This document shows positions 25,701-34,037 of a stretch of 35,029 nucleotides of DNA, piece by piece. The stretch's first letter is position 1. Each line of letters begins with the position of its first letter. The stretch spans positions 1 through 35,029 of the forward strand of contig JAQYWO010000056.1 in assembly GCA_029379215.1 (NCBI GenBank), written 5' to 3'. Below the pieces are notes generated by a model. That model ran no database searches. It saw nothing but the letters and a program-made list of their open reading frames with translations, and was not told the DNA's origin. The DNA is from Rhizonema sp. PD37 (GTDB taxonomy: Bacteria; Cyanobacteriota; Cyanobacteriia; Cyanobacteriales; Nostocaceae). A program made the position numbers and the translations under genes.

Positions 25701-28169
25701 CAAAGGATGATGCGCTCTGGCGAAGGTACTTAATGTCCTTCCTGGACCAACCTCTAGCAAGATGCGCTCTGGTTCTTTGAGTAATTGAGTTATCCCTTCG
25801 CTAAAGCGCACAGTTTGTCGCAGATGCTTTGCCCAATAGTGAGGGTCTGTTGCTTGTGCAGCGGTCATCCAAGTGCCAGTGACGTTGGAGATTAATGGAA
25901 TTTGCGGAGAATTAAGCTTGACTTTTTGTATATATTGTGTATAAGGTTCAATGATGGAATCCATCATCTGGGAATGAAAGGCATGAGATGTATGTAGCTT
26001 TCGACAGCCTACGTCTTTTTCCAGTAGTTGCTGCTGCAATTTATCGATAACGTCTGTTGAACCGGAAACAACACATAAGGAGGGACCATTGATTCCCCCA
26101 AGAGAAAGCTCTTTTCCAAGCAGAGGCTGCACCTCTTGTTCCGAAAGTTGAACGGAAAGCATAGCACCTTTTGGAAGTTGCTGCATCAGTCGTCCTCTTT
26201 GAGCTACTAACGCTAAAGCATCTTTGAGAGAGAAAACTCCAGCAAGAGTTGCTGCGACATATTCCCCAATGCTGTGACCGATCATCGCTTCTGGGCGCAC
26301 GCCCCAAGCCATGCATAATTTAGACAGCGCATACTCAATGACAAAAAGCACAGGCTGGGTAATAGAAGTTTGTTTTAATTGCTCTGTAGCTGTTTCAATT
26401 TGTGCTTCACTTGGATAGAGAATCTTTCGTAAATCTAGCCCCAAGAATGGTTTTAGCATTAAACAGCAGCAATCAACTTCCTCAGTAAATTTGGGTTCGC
26501 TCTGGTACAATTCCCGAGCCATATTCACATATTGTGCCCCTTGTCCAGGAAACATAAACACCACAGGGTGATTACAGGGCTGCTGATAGTGGGTGAAAAC
26601 TTGTTGAGGCTCAAGAGGATGCAGTGCCTTAACCGCATCATCAATTGTCTCACACACCAGTATTCGACGATGGTTAAAAGTCTGACGTCCCACAGCAAGA
26701 GTGTATGCTACATCAGCCAGGTTTAGCTCGGAATACTGCTGAAGATAATTTACCAAATTTACTGTGGCAGTTTCTAAAGCAGAGCTAGTTTTAGCAGACA
26801 GCATTAACAACTTATGGGTTTGCCCAGGGTTAGAGGCTTCGATAAGAGGAGCTTCTTCAAGAATCACATGGGCGTTGGTTCCACCAAAACCAAGAGAAGT
26901 AATTCCAGCCCGACGAGGAACTTTGCCCGTTGTCCATTCTACAAGTGTGTTATTGACATAGAAGGGACTGTTAGCAAAGTCAATCTGGGGATTAGGCTCC
27001 TCAAAATGTAAGCTAGGTGGTATTTGTTTGTGTTTGAGAGCCAAAATTGTTTTAATTAAGCCCGCGATCCCAGCAGCCGCATCCAGATGGCCAACGTTGG
27101 TTTTCACTGAACCGATCGCACAGAAGCCTTGTTTCTGTGTACTGGTACGAAAAGCTTTTGTCAAAGCTTTTATTTCTATAGGATCGCCTAGAGGTGTTCC
27201 TGTCCCATGAGTTTCTACGTAAGTGATAGTCTCCGCTTCGACTCCAGCAGCAGCGATCGCTTCTGCAATGACATCCGCTTGACGTTCTACACTGGGTGCT
27301 GTAAAACCAGCTTTTAATGAACCATCATTGTTGACAGCAGAACCTTTAATCACCGCATGAATACAGTCGCCATCACCAAGAGCATCCTTTAACCTCTTGA
27401 GAACTACAATTCCGACACCGCTACCAAAAATAGTTCCTTTTGCTTTAGCATCAAAAGCGCGACAGTGTCCATCTGGAGATAAAACTCCATCTTCTTGATA
27501 GAAATAACCACTTTTTTGTTGTAGATCCAATATCGAAATGCCACCCGCCAAAGCTATATCACATTCGTAATTGAGCAAGCTTTGGCAAGCAACGTGGACG
27601 GCAACTAAAGAAGTAGAGCAGGAAGTTTGAATTGCATAACTTGGTCCCGTTAAATTTAATTTGAAAGAAACGCGCATGGGAAGATAATCGGGGTAATTTC
27701 CCAAACTAATTTCCACATCGCTTACTGATTCTCTGATATTAGGGTTTGAATAAATATTGAATAAATAGTTACTTATAGTTGAACCAGCGTAAACTCCTAC
27801 TGAACCTGAGTAAGTTTGGGTATCATAGCCTGCATTTTCAAGTGCAACACATGCACACTCTAAGAAAATGCGATGTTGGGGGTCCATGATTTCAGCATCC
27901 CTAGGGTTATAGCCGAAGAATGACGCATCAAATAAATCTATATGTTCTAGTGGAACTGCTGCTTTTACATAATGGGGGTCACTTAGCGTAGCAGAGTCTA
28001 TCCCCGCAGACTCTAATTCTTGAGCGGAAAAAAAAGAAATTGATTCTACCCCGGAGCGCAGATTATACCAAAACTGTTCAAGATTCTGAGCTTTGGGAAA
28101 CCGTCCAGATAGACCGATAACAGCTATGTCGGCTTCATCTACCTGATTAAATTTTTCTAAGTTGTTCAT
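22746..28169 (-). CDS. Type I polyketide synthase KS-AT-KR-ACP-TE
   Basis: A 1807-residue terminating module (numbers below count from a GTG at 28172, one codon earlier). KS 10-435 has C185 (TSCSTSLVAV), H322 (THGTGT) and H362 (NVGH). AT 538-830 has S634 (GHSIGEY) and HAFH at 730-733, which predicts malonyl-CoA. KR about 910-1400 has a nucleotide loop EGLGNIG that departs from GGTGGIG, with S1318, Y1329 and N1333 in place, so it may still reduce. ACP: S1491 in LGGHSL. Thioesterase 1540-1807 with S1621 (GWSLGG) and a late His in PSNHYTI. No DH or ER. Acts after KS-AT-AMT-ACP. A GTG at 28172 is an equally possible start; it follows the methyltransferase stop by only a few bases. Confidence 0.95.
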   Translation of the reverse strand: MNNLEKFNQVDEADIAVIGLSGRFPKAQNLEQFWYNLRSGVESISFFSAQELESAGIDSATLSDPHYVKAAVPLEHIDLFDASFFGYNPRDAEIMDPQHRIFLECACVALENAGYDTQTYSGSVGVYAGSTISNYLFNIYSNPNIRESVSDVEISLGNYPDYLPMRVSFKLNLTGPSYAIQTSCSTSLVAVHVACQSLLNYECDIALAGGISILDLQQKSGYFYQEDGVLSPDGHCRAFDAKAKGTIFGSGVGIVVLKRLKDALGDGDCIHAVIKGSAVNNDGSLKAGFTAPSVERQADVIAEAIAAAGVEAETITYVETHGTGTPLGDPIEIKALTKAFRTSTQKQGFCAIGSVKTNVGHLDAAAGIAGLIKTILALKHKQIPPSLHFEEPNPQIDFANSPFYVNNTLVEWTTGKVPRRAGITSLGFGGTNAHVILEEAPLIEASNPGQTHKLLMLSAKTSSALETATVNLVNYLQQYSELNLADVAYTLAVGRQTFNHRRILVCETIDDAVKALHPLEPQQVFTHYQQPCNHPVVFMFPGQGAQYVNMARELYQSEPKFTEEVDCCCLMLKPFLGLDLRKILYPSEAQIETATEQLKQTSITQPVLFVIEYALSKLCMAWGVRPEAMIGHSIGEYVAATLAGVFSLKDALALVAQRGRLMQQLPKGAMLSVQLSEQEVQPLLGKELSLGGINGPSLCVVSGSTDVIDKLQQQLLEKDVGCRKLHTSHAFHSQMMDSIIEPYTQYIQKVKLNSPQIPLISNVTGTWMTAAQATDPHYWAKHLRQTVRFSEGITQLLKEPERILLEVGPGRTLSTFARAHHPLEPVVLTSLRHPQKQQSDVAFLLNTLGKLWLFGVKIDWSGFYAKEQRYRIPLPTYPFERQRYWIERQVQPLSVNATQVSLSKKPDITDWFYLPLWKQSAPLDLLGKGNLAEQELCTLLFIDQCGLGSQLVKKLEHLSSSKAILVKVGSEFSKLSDSLYTLNPRQSHDYDALLNELRTLNLIPNKIVHLWSVTPDKHVKSELKRFEDAQYLGFYSLLFLTQALGKQNWTDEFQITVVSNNIQSVTAEEMLCPEKATVLGPVKVIPQEYSNISCRSIDVALPRQGSWQEEKLVDNLLTELITKSSELVIAYRGLSRWVQTFESVRLQEAKEKTSRLKKGGVYLITEGLGNIGLILAEYLAQTVQAKLVLIGDKGLPEKNLWSQWLATHDDQDEISDKIRKVQALEVLGGEVLVLSAVVSNFEQMQRAIALSTDYFGDIHGVIYATEIVGDNSNKSIQEISQTDCQCQFQSKAHGLFVLDKVLQTRDLDFCLLISSLSSILAGLGYVAYSAANIFLDTFVHKQNQTNPIPWITINWDRWQLGEEQNTVNKTTLADLFITPEEGIEAFKRILTSENITQVLVSTGNLQARFDQWLKLKSLCGIEHSASAGDTKEKLTLTNIGRILHPRPNLEYDYVAPHTHVEQTLADMWREVLCIEQIGIHDDFFELGGHSLLAVHLITKIKKQLGQNIQVSDLFQEATIKHLANILHKEANHQISSPLVAIQPHGYQPPLFFVHPVGGNILSYYELSRHLGSEQPFYGLQALGLNGECEPYTRIEDMATQYIQALREIQQNGPYFLGGWSLGGVVAFEMATQLLRDGEKVAMLAMLDSPAPVKSEQTVKIDDDDDVKILVDFAIDMARSAGKNLSGSVEKLQGLTLDEQLNYFMDQARIANLLPMDFELQQLRCLLKVYKGNVRALHSYTPQVYPKKIVYFQASEESDHKHNYTLSWQKKSGKPIEIINIPSNHYTIITKPHIQVVAKQLNIFINEA

Positions 28170-28174
28170 CACAT

Positions 28175-28942
28175 CTAATTTTCAGATTTTAGGGGTTTAC
28201 GACAAACAAAGCAGGCTATTCCAGTCTGACCTGGTACTCCTAAATCACGTTCTTCATCATAGATTTTAACATCTGTAAAACCTACCTTTTCTAAGGCAGA
28301 CTGAATTTCTGTTGTAGAATAAGGTTTCGTTAGGAAAGTCATGTCTGAACGCTGCCATTCCCCCTTGATTAATTGAAATTTAGTATAGCTTTTTTGGGAT
28401 ATTTTTTTTTCGGGATCGTATGTATGACGATCAATCCAGGCAAAATTATCTTCAACACCACCGCTAATAGTAGGAACGCTCAACCTAAATAGATAGTTTT
28501 CTTCTAACACCAACTCAAATGCAAATAAACCGTTTTCTAGCAGTGCTAAGTACAAGTTGTGGAAGACGCTTTCTATTTCCTCAATACTCATAGTATTGTT
28601 CAAGGAGTTACCTATTGAAACAGCTGCGTGAAAAGTAGGCGGTAATTTAAAGTAGCGTATGTCATCTAGGATAAATTCAACCTCAGGTGCAATTTCACGA
28701 GCATAGCGCAAAAATTCCTCAGAGCCATCAAGTCCAGTTACTTGATATCCTCTTTTTAGCAGTGGTTGTGCTAGATATCCTCTTCCACAGCAGAGGTCAA
28801 AAATGTGTGCGCCTTTAGGGAGATATTGTAAAATTAATTCTTCTAACTTCACCGCATAAGCTTCATATACTTCTTCATTTACAGAGGAGTAATAAATACG
28901 CTCAATAGCATCATAATCGGAATAGCGAGTATCTGAAGACAT
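28175..28942 (-). CDS. Class I SAM-dependent methyltransferase (between the two PKS genes)
   Basis: A 255-aa methyltransferase with an intact motif I (IFDLCCGRGYLAQPLL, G53 and G55), then VTGLDGSEEFLRYAR and FILDDIRYFKLPP. It is paralogous to the one at 20864-21634. It is sandwiched between the two PKS genes: 45 bp after the first and about 5 bp before the second, so it is surely in the same transcript and probably translationally coupled. From position, a likely substrate is the amine or hydroxyl of the ACP-bound chain made by the aminating module. Ribosome site GGAG lies 12 bases upstream. Confidence 0.88.
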   Translation of the reverse strand: MSSDTRYSDYDAIERIYYSSVNEEVYEAYAVKLEELILQYLPKGAHIFDLCCGRGYLAQPLLKRGYQVTGLDGSEEFLRYAREIAPEVEFILDDIRYFKLPPTFHAAVSIGNSLNNTMSIEEIESVFHNLYLALLENGLFAFELVLEENYLFRLSVPTISGGVEDNFAWIDRHTYDPEKKISQKSYTKFQLIKGEWQRSDMTFLTKPYSTTEIQSALEKVGFTDVKIYDEERDLGVPGQTGIACFVCRKPLKSEN

Positions 28943-28987
28943 AAGTTTTTGAACTCCGTTAAATTGTTAATTGCTTTCTCAGTATTA

Positions 28988-31900
28988 CTATCGTTGACTT
29001 CTTTTCTCTCTTCGTCTTTGACCTCGGGAAATACTTTGCTCAGCAGAAACTATTTCATTTTGCTCAGGATATAGAATATTCGCAAGAGAGTTTATAGTTG
29101 GTGCTTCATAAATGCTTTCTATAGGGATTTTAAGATTTAATTCTTTGTTTAATAAAGAAATAGCCTGAAGAGCTGTTAAAGAATCACCGCCCAACTCAAA
29201 GAAGTTGTCGTGAATATTCACATTGTCAAAACCAAAGAGTTCTTGCCAAATGTCAGCAATAGTTTTCTCAACCTTTTTACGGGAAGTAGCATAAGTATTC
29301 TCCAAAGCGTCAGGCATTTGCTCAATTAAGGTTTCAAACAACTCATCAGCGGACTCTGCATTTGAAGTAACCGGGAGGAACTCAGTAGCTAAGTTCAAAG
29401 ATGAACCAGTCAAATTATTTGATAATTCGCGATGATGGGTTATCACCTCTGTGCTATTGGTTGAAATGTCTTCAGATGGGAAAAATCCACCTTCTTGCAT
29501 ATCAACTACGCTTTCCTTAACTGCCCAAATCACCTGCTCAATATCTTCATCAGTATGAGCTGTCGATAGATAAAGGGTGCGTCCTTCCCATACATAAATC
29601 CCTTTTTCAAGCAAGTGATAGAAAAGCAAATTACTAAGTTTATTTTGGCAATTAAAACGAAAGAGAGAGCCAAAATAAACGACTTTAATTGGTACTTGCT
29701 TTTGTTTAAAGTAACTATTAAGAGTGTCGGCTAATTCCCTTGTCCGTTGATTTAATTTTTCCTGTAGTTTGAAACCGCTGTTCTTAATGTGATTTAGTGC
29801 AGCCCAGGCGACTGCCATGACGAGAGGATGTTTGAAAAAAGTACCAGCAAAAAAAGTTGTTTTCACCTGAGGATAAGACTCATCTCCATAATCCCACATA
29901 CCTCCGTCCAATGCATCCATGTAAGCAGCTTTGCCAGCTACCACTCCAATCGGTATGCCCGCAGCAACAGCTTTTCCGTAGGTTGTGATATCTGCTTGAA
30001 TACCCCATAAAGCTTGGATACCGCCTGGGTGCATCCGAAAACCAGTAATCACCTCATCAAAAATTAAAACGGTTCCTGTTTCTTGAGTTAATTGTCTAAG
30101 CTGAAAGAGAAACTCTTTGGGCTGCAAATCTGGACGACTGCTTTGTATCGGCTCAACTAAAATTGCTGCTAAGTTATGAGCATGCTCTTTAAGAATATTC
30201 AGAGATTCGGGAGTACCATACTCCAACACCATCACATCATCAGCTAAATATGATGGAATACCTGAAGTCATCGGGATAGAACGCTGCGTTCCGTCGTTAG
30301 TTGTGACGCCTTTGACCAAAACTCCGTCAGAACCGCCGTGATAAGAACCAGCAAATAAAGCGATTTTTGAGCGTCCTGTCACAGAACGCGCTATGCGTAC
30401 AGCTCCCATCACAGCTTCTGTGCCATCATTACAAAAAGCTGCCCGTTCCGCACCCGTTAACTCGCAAATTAACTCAGCTAGCTGACCGCAAAGACGCGAT
30501 TGTGGACCATGTAATATGCCTTGTTGGCTCTGCTGTTGGATCGCTTCGGTCACAAAAGATGGCGAATGACCAAATAAAAGCGAACCAAACCCCATTGAGA
30601 TGTCTACGTATTTATTGCTATCGACATCCCAGAGTCTAGCACCCTCTCCACGCTCTGCATGGATTGGATAAATCATCTCTTTAATAAAGGGAAGAAACCC
30701 TGATACCGCCCTGCTATTGGCATGGTAAGAACGGTAAGCTTGCGTCAGTCGTTTGGATTCTTGGGTACGCTTGACAAAACGTGCTGTTAGGGCATCCAGA
30801 TGTTGCTGCTGACGGGGACTCAACATCGTGGATTCTTTTTCAATTTGTTGGGAAGCCGTTTTGGGTGTAGGGGCAATTTTCCACTCTCTGTGCTGTTGCT
30901 CGGACTCTGCCCTAGTAGATATAGAGGAGATGTCGGTAGATTTATTTACACTAGACCCAGAGGCGTTGGTTAAAGTTTGAGCTATTTGCCCACTTTGATG
31001 CTGCAATGAAGGCAAAACTTCCTTGGGTAAACTTTCCTGTGATAATAAGTCTACCAATTTAGACATTACCTGAAGATGCTGTGAAATGATTTGTTCAATA
31101 GCTGTATTTGCTACAGGTTTTTCGTCTTTTTGGTTTATGATTTGTGTTTCTGAAGCTTGAATTGATAATGGTGGCGTTGAGTTCGTAATGACATTTTCTG
31201 CTTGAGACACAGAAATTTCCTTTTTCGGCGTAGGCTCAATCCAGTATCTTTTCCGCTCGAAAGGGTACGTGGGCAAGGGGATGCGATGACGTTGCTCATG
31301 AGTATAAAATTCTGACCAATCCACATTTATTCCTTCTAACCAGAGTCTGCCCAACGTATTTAGTAAAAACGCCACATCTGATTGTTGGTTCTGGGGATGT
31401 CTTAGTGAAGAAAGAACTACCATGCCAGCGCATGCTTGCTTGTTAGTCAAGGTACTTAATGTTTTCCCAGGACCAACCTCCAACAGAATCCGGTCCGATT
31501 GTAGCAATTCAGCGATTCCCTCGCTAAAGCGTACTGTTTGTCGTATATGTTTTGCCCAGTACTTCGGATCTGTTGCTTGTGCTGCCGTTATCCAAGTACC
31601 ACTGATGTTAGAGACAAAAGGAATTTTTGGAGAATTAAGGCTGATTTTACTGACTTGTTGTTGAAATGGCTCTATAATTGAGTCCATCATTTGGGAATGA
31701 AAAGCATGGGAAGTATGCAGACGGCGACACTCCACACCTTGCTCGCTCAATTGTTTTTGTAAGTCGTCAACCGCTTCTTCTACTCCAGACACCACACACA
31801 GATCTGGTCCGTTGATTGCAGCTAAGGAGAGGTTCTCGCTCAGCAAAGGTTGGATTTCTTGCTCTGATAGTGGGATTGCTAGCATTGTCCCTGAAGGAAG

Positions 31901-33895
31901 TTGTTGTATCAACCGCCCGCGAGTTGCTACCAGTACCAATGCGTCTTCTAAAGAGAACACCCCAGCTAAACAAGCTGCAACATATTCTCCGATACTATGA
32001 CCAATCATTGCAGAAGGACGTATACCCCAAGTCATCCACAATTGAGCCAAGGCGTACTCAATCACAAATAATGCGCTTTGGGTAATATAAGTCTGCTTCA
32101 GCTTCTGGGTAGCAGCTTCTTTTTGTTCCTTGTCTGGATATAAAATATGACGCAGATCCTGCCCCAGATGGGATTTGAGAAGGTATGAACACTTATCAAC
32201 CTGTTCTCGAAAAATTGGTTCAGTTTCATATAGTTCTCGACCCATGTCCACATACTGGGTACCCTGTCCGGGAAACATAAATACAATTTGTCGCTTACAG
32301 GGTTCAGTAAAGTGGGTGAACAACTGTTGTGGGTTTTTTTTCTCTATAACTGTGATTACATCATCAAGGTTCTGGCAAACCACTATCTGGCGATGGTCAA
32401 AAGCTTGACGTCCCATCCCAAGTGTGTAAGCTATATCAGCTAGGTTAAGCTCGGGATGTTGCTTGAAGTGTTCGACTAAATTATTAGTTGTGACAGAGAG
32501 TGCTGATTCTGTTTTCGCAGAAAGAACCAATAACTGCCAAGAACGAGAAGAGCCTGAGGCTTCAACAACTGGAGCTTCTTCAAGAATAACATGAGCATTG
32601 GTTCCGCCAATCCCGAAGGAACTGACTCCTGCGCGACGGGGAATGCCATTTGACTTCCATTCTGTAAGCGTAGAATTAACGAAGAAAGGACTATTGGCAA
32701 AGTCAATTTTGGGATTGGGGTTTTCAAAATGGAGACTAGGAGGAATTTGTTTGTGCTTGAGCGCGAGAACTGTCTTGATTAAACCTGCAATACCAGCCGC
32801 AGTATCTAAATGTCCAATATTAGTTTTAATAGAGCCAATCGCACAAAAACCCTTTTTGTCAGTACTGGCGCGGAAAGCTTCTGTCAATGCGGCAATTTCA
32901 ATTGGATCTCCGAGAATTGTTCCTGTGCCATGAGCTTCTACATAGCTCACTGTCTCTGACGAGATTTGGGCCATCGCAAGAGCTTCAGCAATGACTTTAG
33001 CTTGACCATCTACACTGGGAGCTGCGTAACCAACTTTTAAAGAGCCGTCATTATTAATAGCTGAACTTTTGATTACAGCGTGAATGCAATCTCCATCAGC
33101 TAAAGCATCGTCTAACCGCTTTAAAACTACAATACCTACACCGTCACCGCCAACGGTTCCTTGTGCCTTAGCATCAAAAGCGCGACAGTGTCCGTCTGGA
33201 GAGGCAATTCCTCCCTCTTGATAAAAATATCCAGTTTTTTGTAGTGAACTAATTGTCACACCGCCAGCTATAGACATATGGCATTCATGCTCCAACAAGC
33301 TTTGGCAAGCCAAGTGAACGGCTACTAATGAAGTAGAGCATCCAGTTTGGACGGTAATCGCTGAACCCTTAAGATTTAATTTATAGGCAACTCGTGTGGC
33401 TAGGTTATCTGGACGATTGCTATGCCTAATTTGGTCAGCCCCTACTGATTTGAGCAACTCTGGATTTGAAAAAAGGTTGGACAAAAAGTAGCTGCTTATG
33501 CTCACTCCACCGTAAACACTAATCCGACCTTTATAGGTTTGGGAATTATAACCTGCGGCTTCAAGAGCTTCACTCGCACATTCCAGAAATAGGCGGTGCT
33601 GCGGATCCATTATTTCTGCTTGTCTAGGTGGGTAACCAAAAAAGGCAGCATCAAATAATTCTATGTCTTCGAGAATTCCACCACCAGATTTGACATAGTT
33701 AGGATCACTTATCACAGTAGAGTCAATCCCTGAGTTTTCCAGTTCTTTCTCTGATAAAAATGAAATTGATTCTACTCCGTCTCGTAAATTCTGCCAAAAC
33801 TTATCTAGATTCTGAGCTTTGGGAAATCGTCCAGACATGCCGATAATAGCTACAGCAGTATCATCTATTTCGTTAAGATTTGTTAAACTATTCAT
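28988..33895 (-). CDS. Type I polyketide synthase KS-AT-aminotransferase-ACP
   Basis: 1635 residues from ATG 33895, chosen because the KS start then aligns with the other PKS; an in-frame start at 33976 adds 27 hydrophobic residues unlike the family. KS ~13-435 with C186 (TGCSTSLVAV), H322 (HGTGT), H362 (NIGH). AT ~540-830 with S634 (GHSIGEY) and HAFH, so malonyl-CoA. A flexible linker (about 880-1025) includes the helix ISQHLQVMSKLVDLL seen in AMT-type modules such as those of microcystin synthases. Aminotransferase ~1025-1470 with PLP lysine K1308 (TYGKAVAAG). ACP with S1572 (LGGDSL). The basic tail SISRGQRRREKRSQR is a likely docking region. No ketoreductase: the beta-keto group should be transaminated to a beta-amine. 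Confidence 0.95.
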   Translation of the reverse strand: MNSLTNLNEIDDTAVAIIGMSGRFPKAQNLDKFWQNLRDGVESISFLSEKELENSGIDSTVISDPNYVKSGGGILEDIELFDAAFFGYPPRQAEIMDPQHRLFLECASEALEAAGYNSQTYKGRISVYGGVSISSYFLSNLFSNPELLKSVGADQIRHSNRPDNLATRVAYKLNLKGSAITVQTGCSTSLVAVHLACQSLLEHECHMSIAGGVTISSLQKTGYFYQEGGIASPDGHCRAFDAKAQGTVGGDGVGIVVLKRLDDALADGDCIHAVIKSSAINNDGSLKVGYAAPSVDGQAKVIAEALAMAQISSETVSYVEAHGTGTILGDPIEIAALTEAFRASTDKKGFCAIGSIKTNIGHLDTAAGIAGLIKTVLALKHKQIPPSLHFENPNPKIDFANSPFFVNSTLTEWKSNGIPRRAGVSSFGIGGTNAHVILEEAPVVEASGSSRSWQLLVLSAKTESALSVTTNNLVEHFKQHPELNLADIAYTLGMGRQAFDHRQIVVCQNLDDVITVIEKKNPQQLFTHFTEPCKRQIVFMFPGQGTQYVDMGRELYETEPIFREQVDKCSYLLKSHLGQDLRHILYPDKEQKEAATQKLKQTYITQSALFVIEYALAQLWMTWGIRPSAMIGHSIGEYVAACLAGVFSLEDALVLVATRGRLIQQLPSGTMLAIPLSEQEIQPLLSENLSLAAINGPDLCVVSGVEEAVDDLQKQLSEQGVECRRLHTSHAFHSQMMDSIIEPFQQQVSKISLNSPKIPFVSNISGTWITAAQATDPKYWAKHIRQTVRFSEGIAELLQSDRILLEVGPGKTLSTLTNKQACAGMVVLSSLRHPQNQQSDVAFLLNTLGRLWLEGINVDWSEFYTHEQRHRIPLPTYPFERKRYWIEPTPKKEISVSQAENVITNSTPPLSIQASETQIINQKDEKPVANTAIEQIISQHLQVMSKLVDLLSQESLPKEVLPSLQHQSGQIAQTLTNASGSSVNKSTDISSISTRAESEQQHREWKIAPTPKTASQQIEKESTMLSPRQQQHLDALTARFVKRTQESKRLTQAYRSYHANSRAVSGFLPFIKEMIYPIHAERGEGARLWDVDSNKYVDISMGFGSLLFGHSPSFVTEAIQQQSQQGILHGPQSRLCGQLAELICELTGAERAAFCNDGTEAVMGAVRIARSVTGRSKIALFAGSYHGGSDGVLVKGVTTNDGTQRSIPMTSGIPSYLADDVMVLEYGTPESLNILKEHAHNLAAILVEPIQSSRPDLQPKEFLFQLRQLTQETGTVLIFDEVITGFRMHPGGIQALWGIQADITTYGKAVAAGIPIGVVAGKAAYMDALDGGMWDYGDESYPQVKTTFFAGTFFKHPLVMAVAWAALNHIKNSGFKLQEKLNQRTRELADTLNSYFKQKQVPIKVVYFGSLFRFNCQNKLSNLLFYHLLEKGIYVWEGRTLYLSTAHTDEDIEQVIWAVKESVVDMQEGGFFPSEDISTNSTEVITHHRELSNNLTGSSLNLATEFLPVTSNAESADELFETLIEQMPDALENTYATSRKKVEKTIADIWQELFGFDNVNIHDNFFELGGDSLTALQAISLLNKELNLKIPIESIYEAPTINSLANILYPEQNEIVSAEQSISRGQRRREKRSQR

Positions 33896-34037
33896 TTCTA
33901 TTTTGAGCTGGCTTTTAAAAGGAATGACACATTGAATGTAATAAGCTAAGCTTTTGCTTGTAACAATAAAAAACACTTTTTCTGCGGGGAAAGCTAAAAT
34001 TCCTCTCTTATTTCATTTTATATGTGTCTCCTTTCTT
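33896..34037. other. Gap between oxygenase and first PKS gene
   Basis: 142 bp. An open minus-strand extension of the PKS frame covers its left part without matching the family. A GGAGACAC-like purine run lies just after the oxygenase stop. I see no terminator, so transcription may continue from the oxygenase into the PKS. Confidence 0.4.

Noticed and set aside
23149..32933. Many plus-strand ORFs of 60-111 codons inside the PKS genes
   Set aside because: Antisense shadows of long conserved domains with complete active sites on the minus strand.
33896..33976. 27-residue N-terminal extension of the aminating PKS
   Set aside because: The extra hydrophobic residues are unlike KS N-termini, and the ATG at 33895 aligns with the start of the second PKS.
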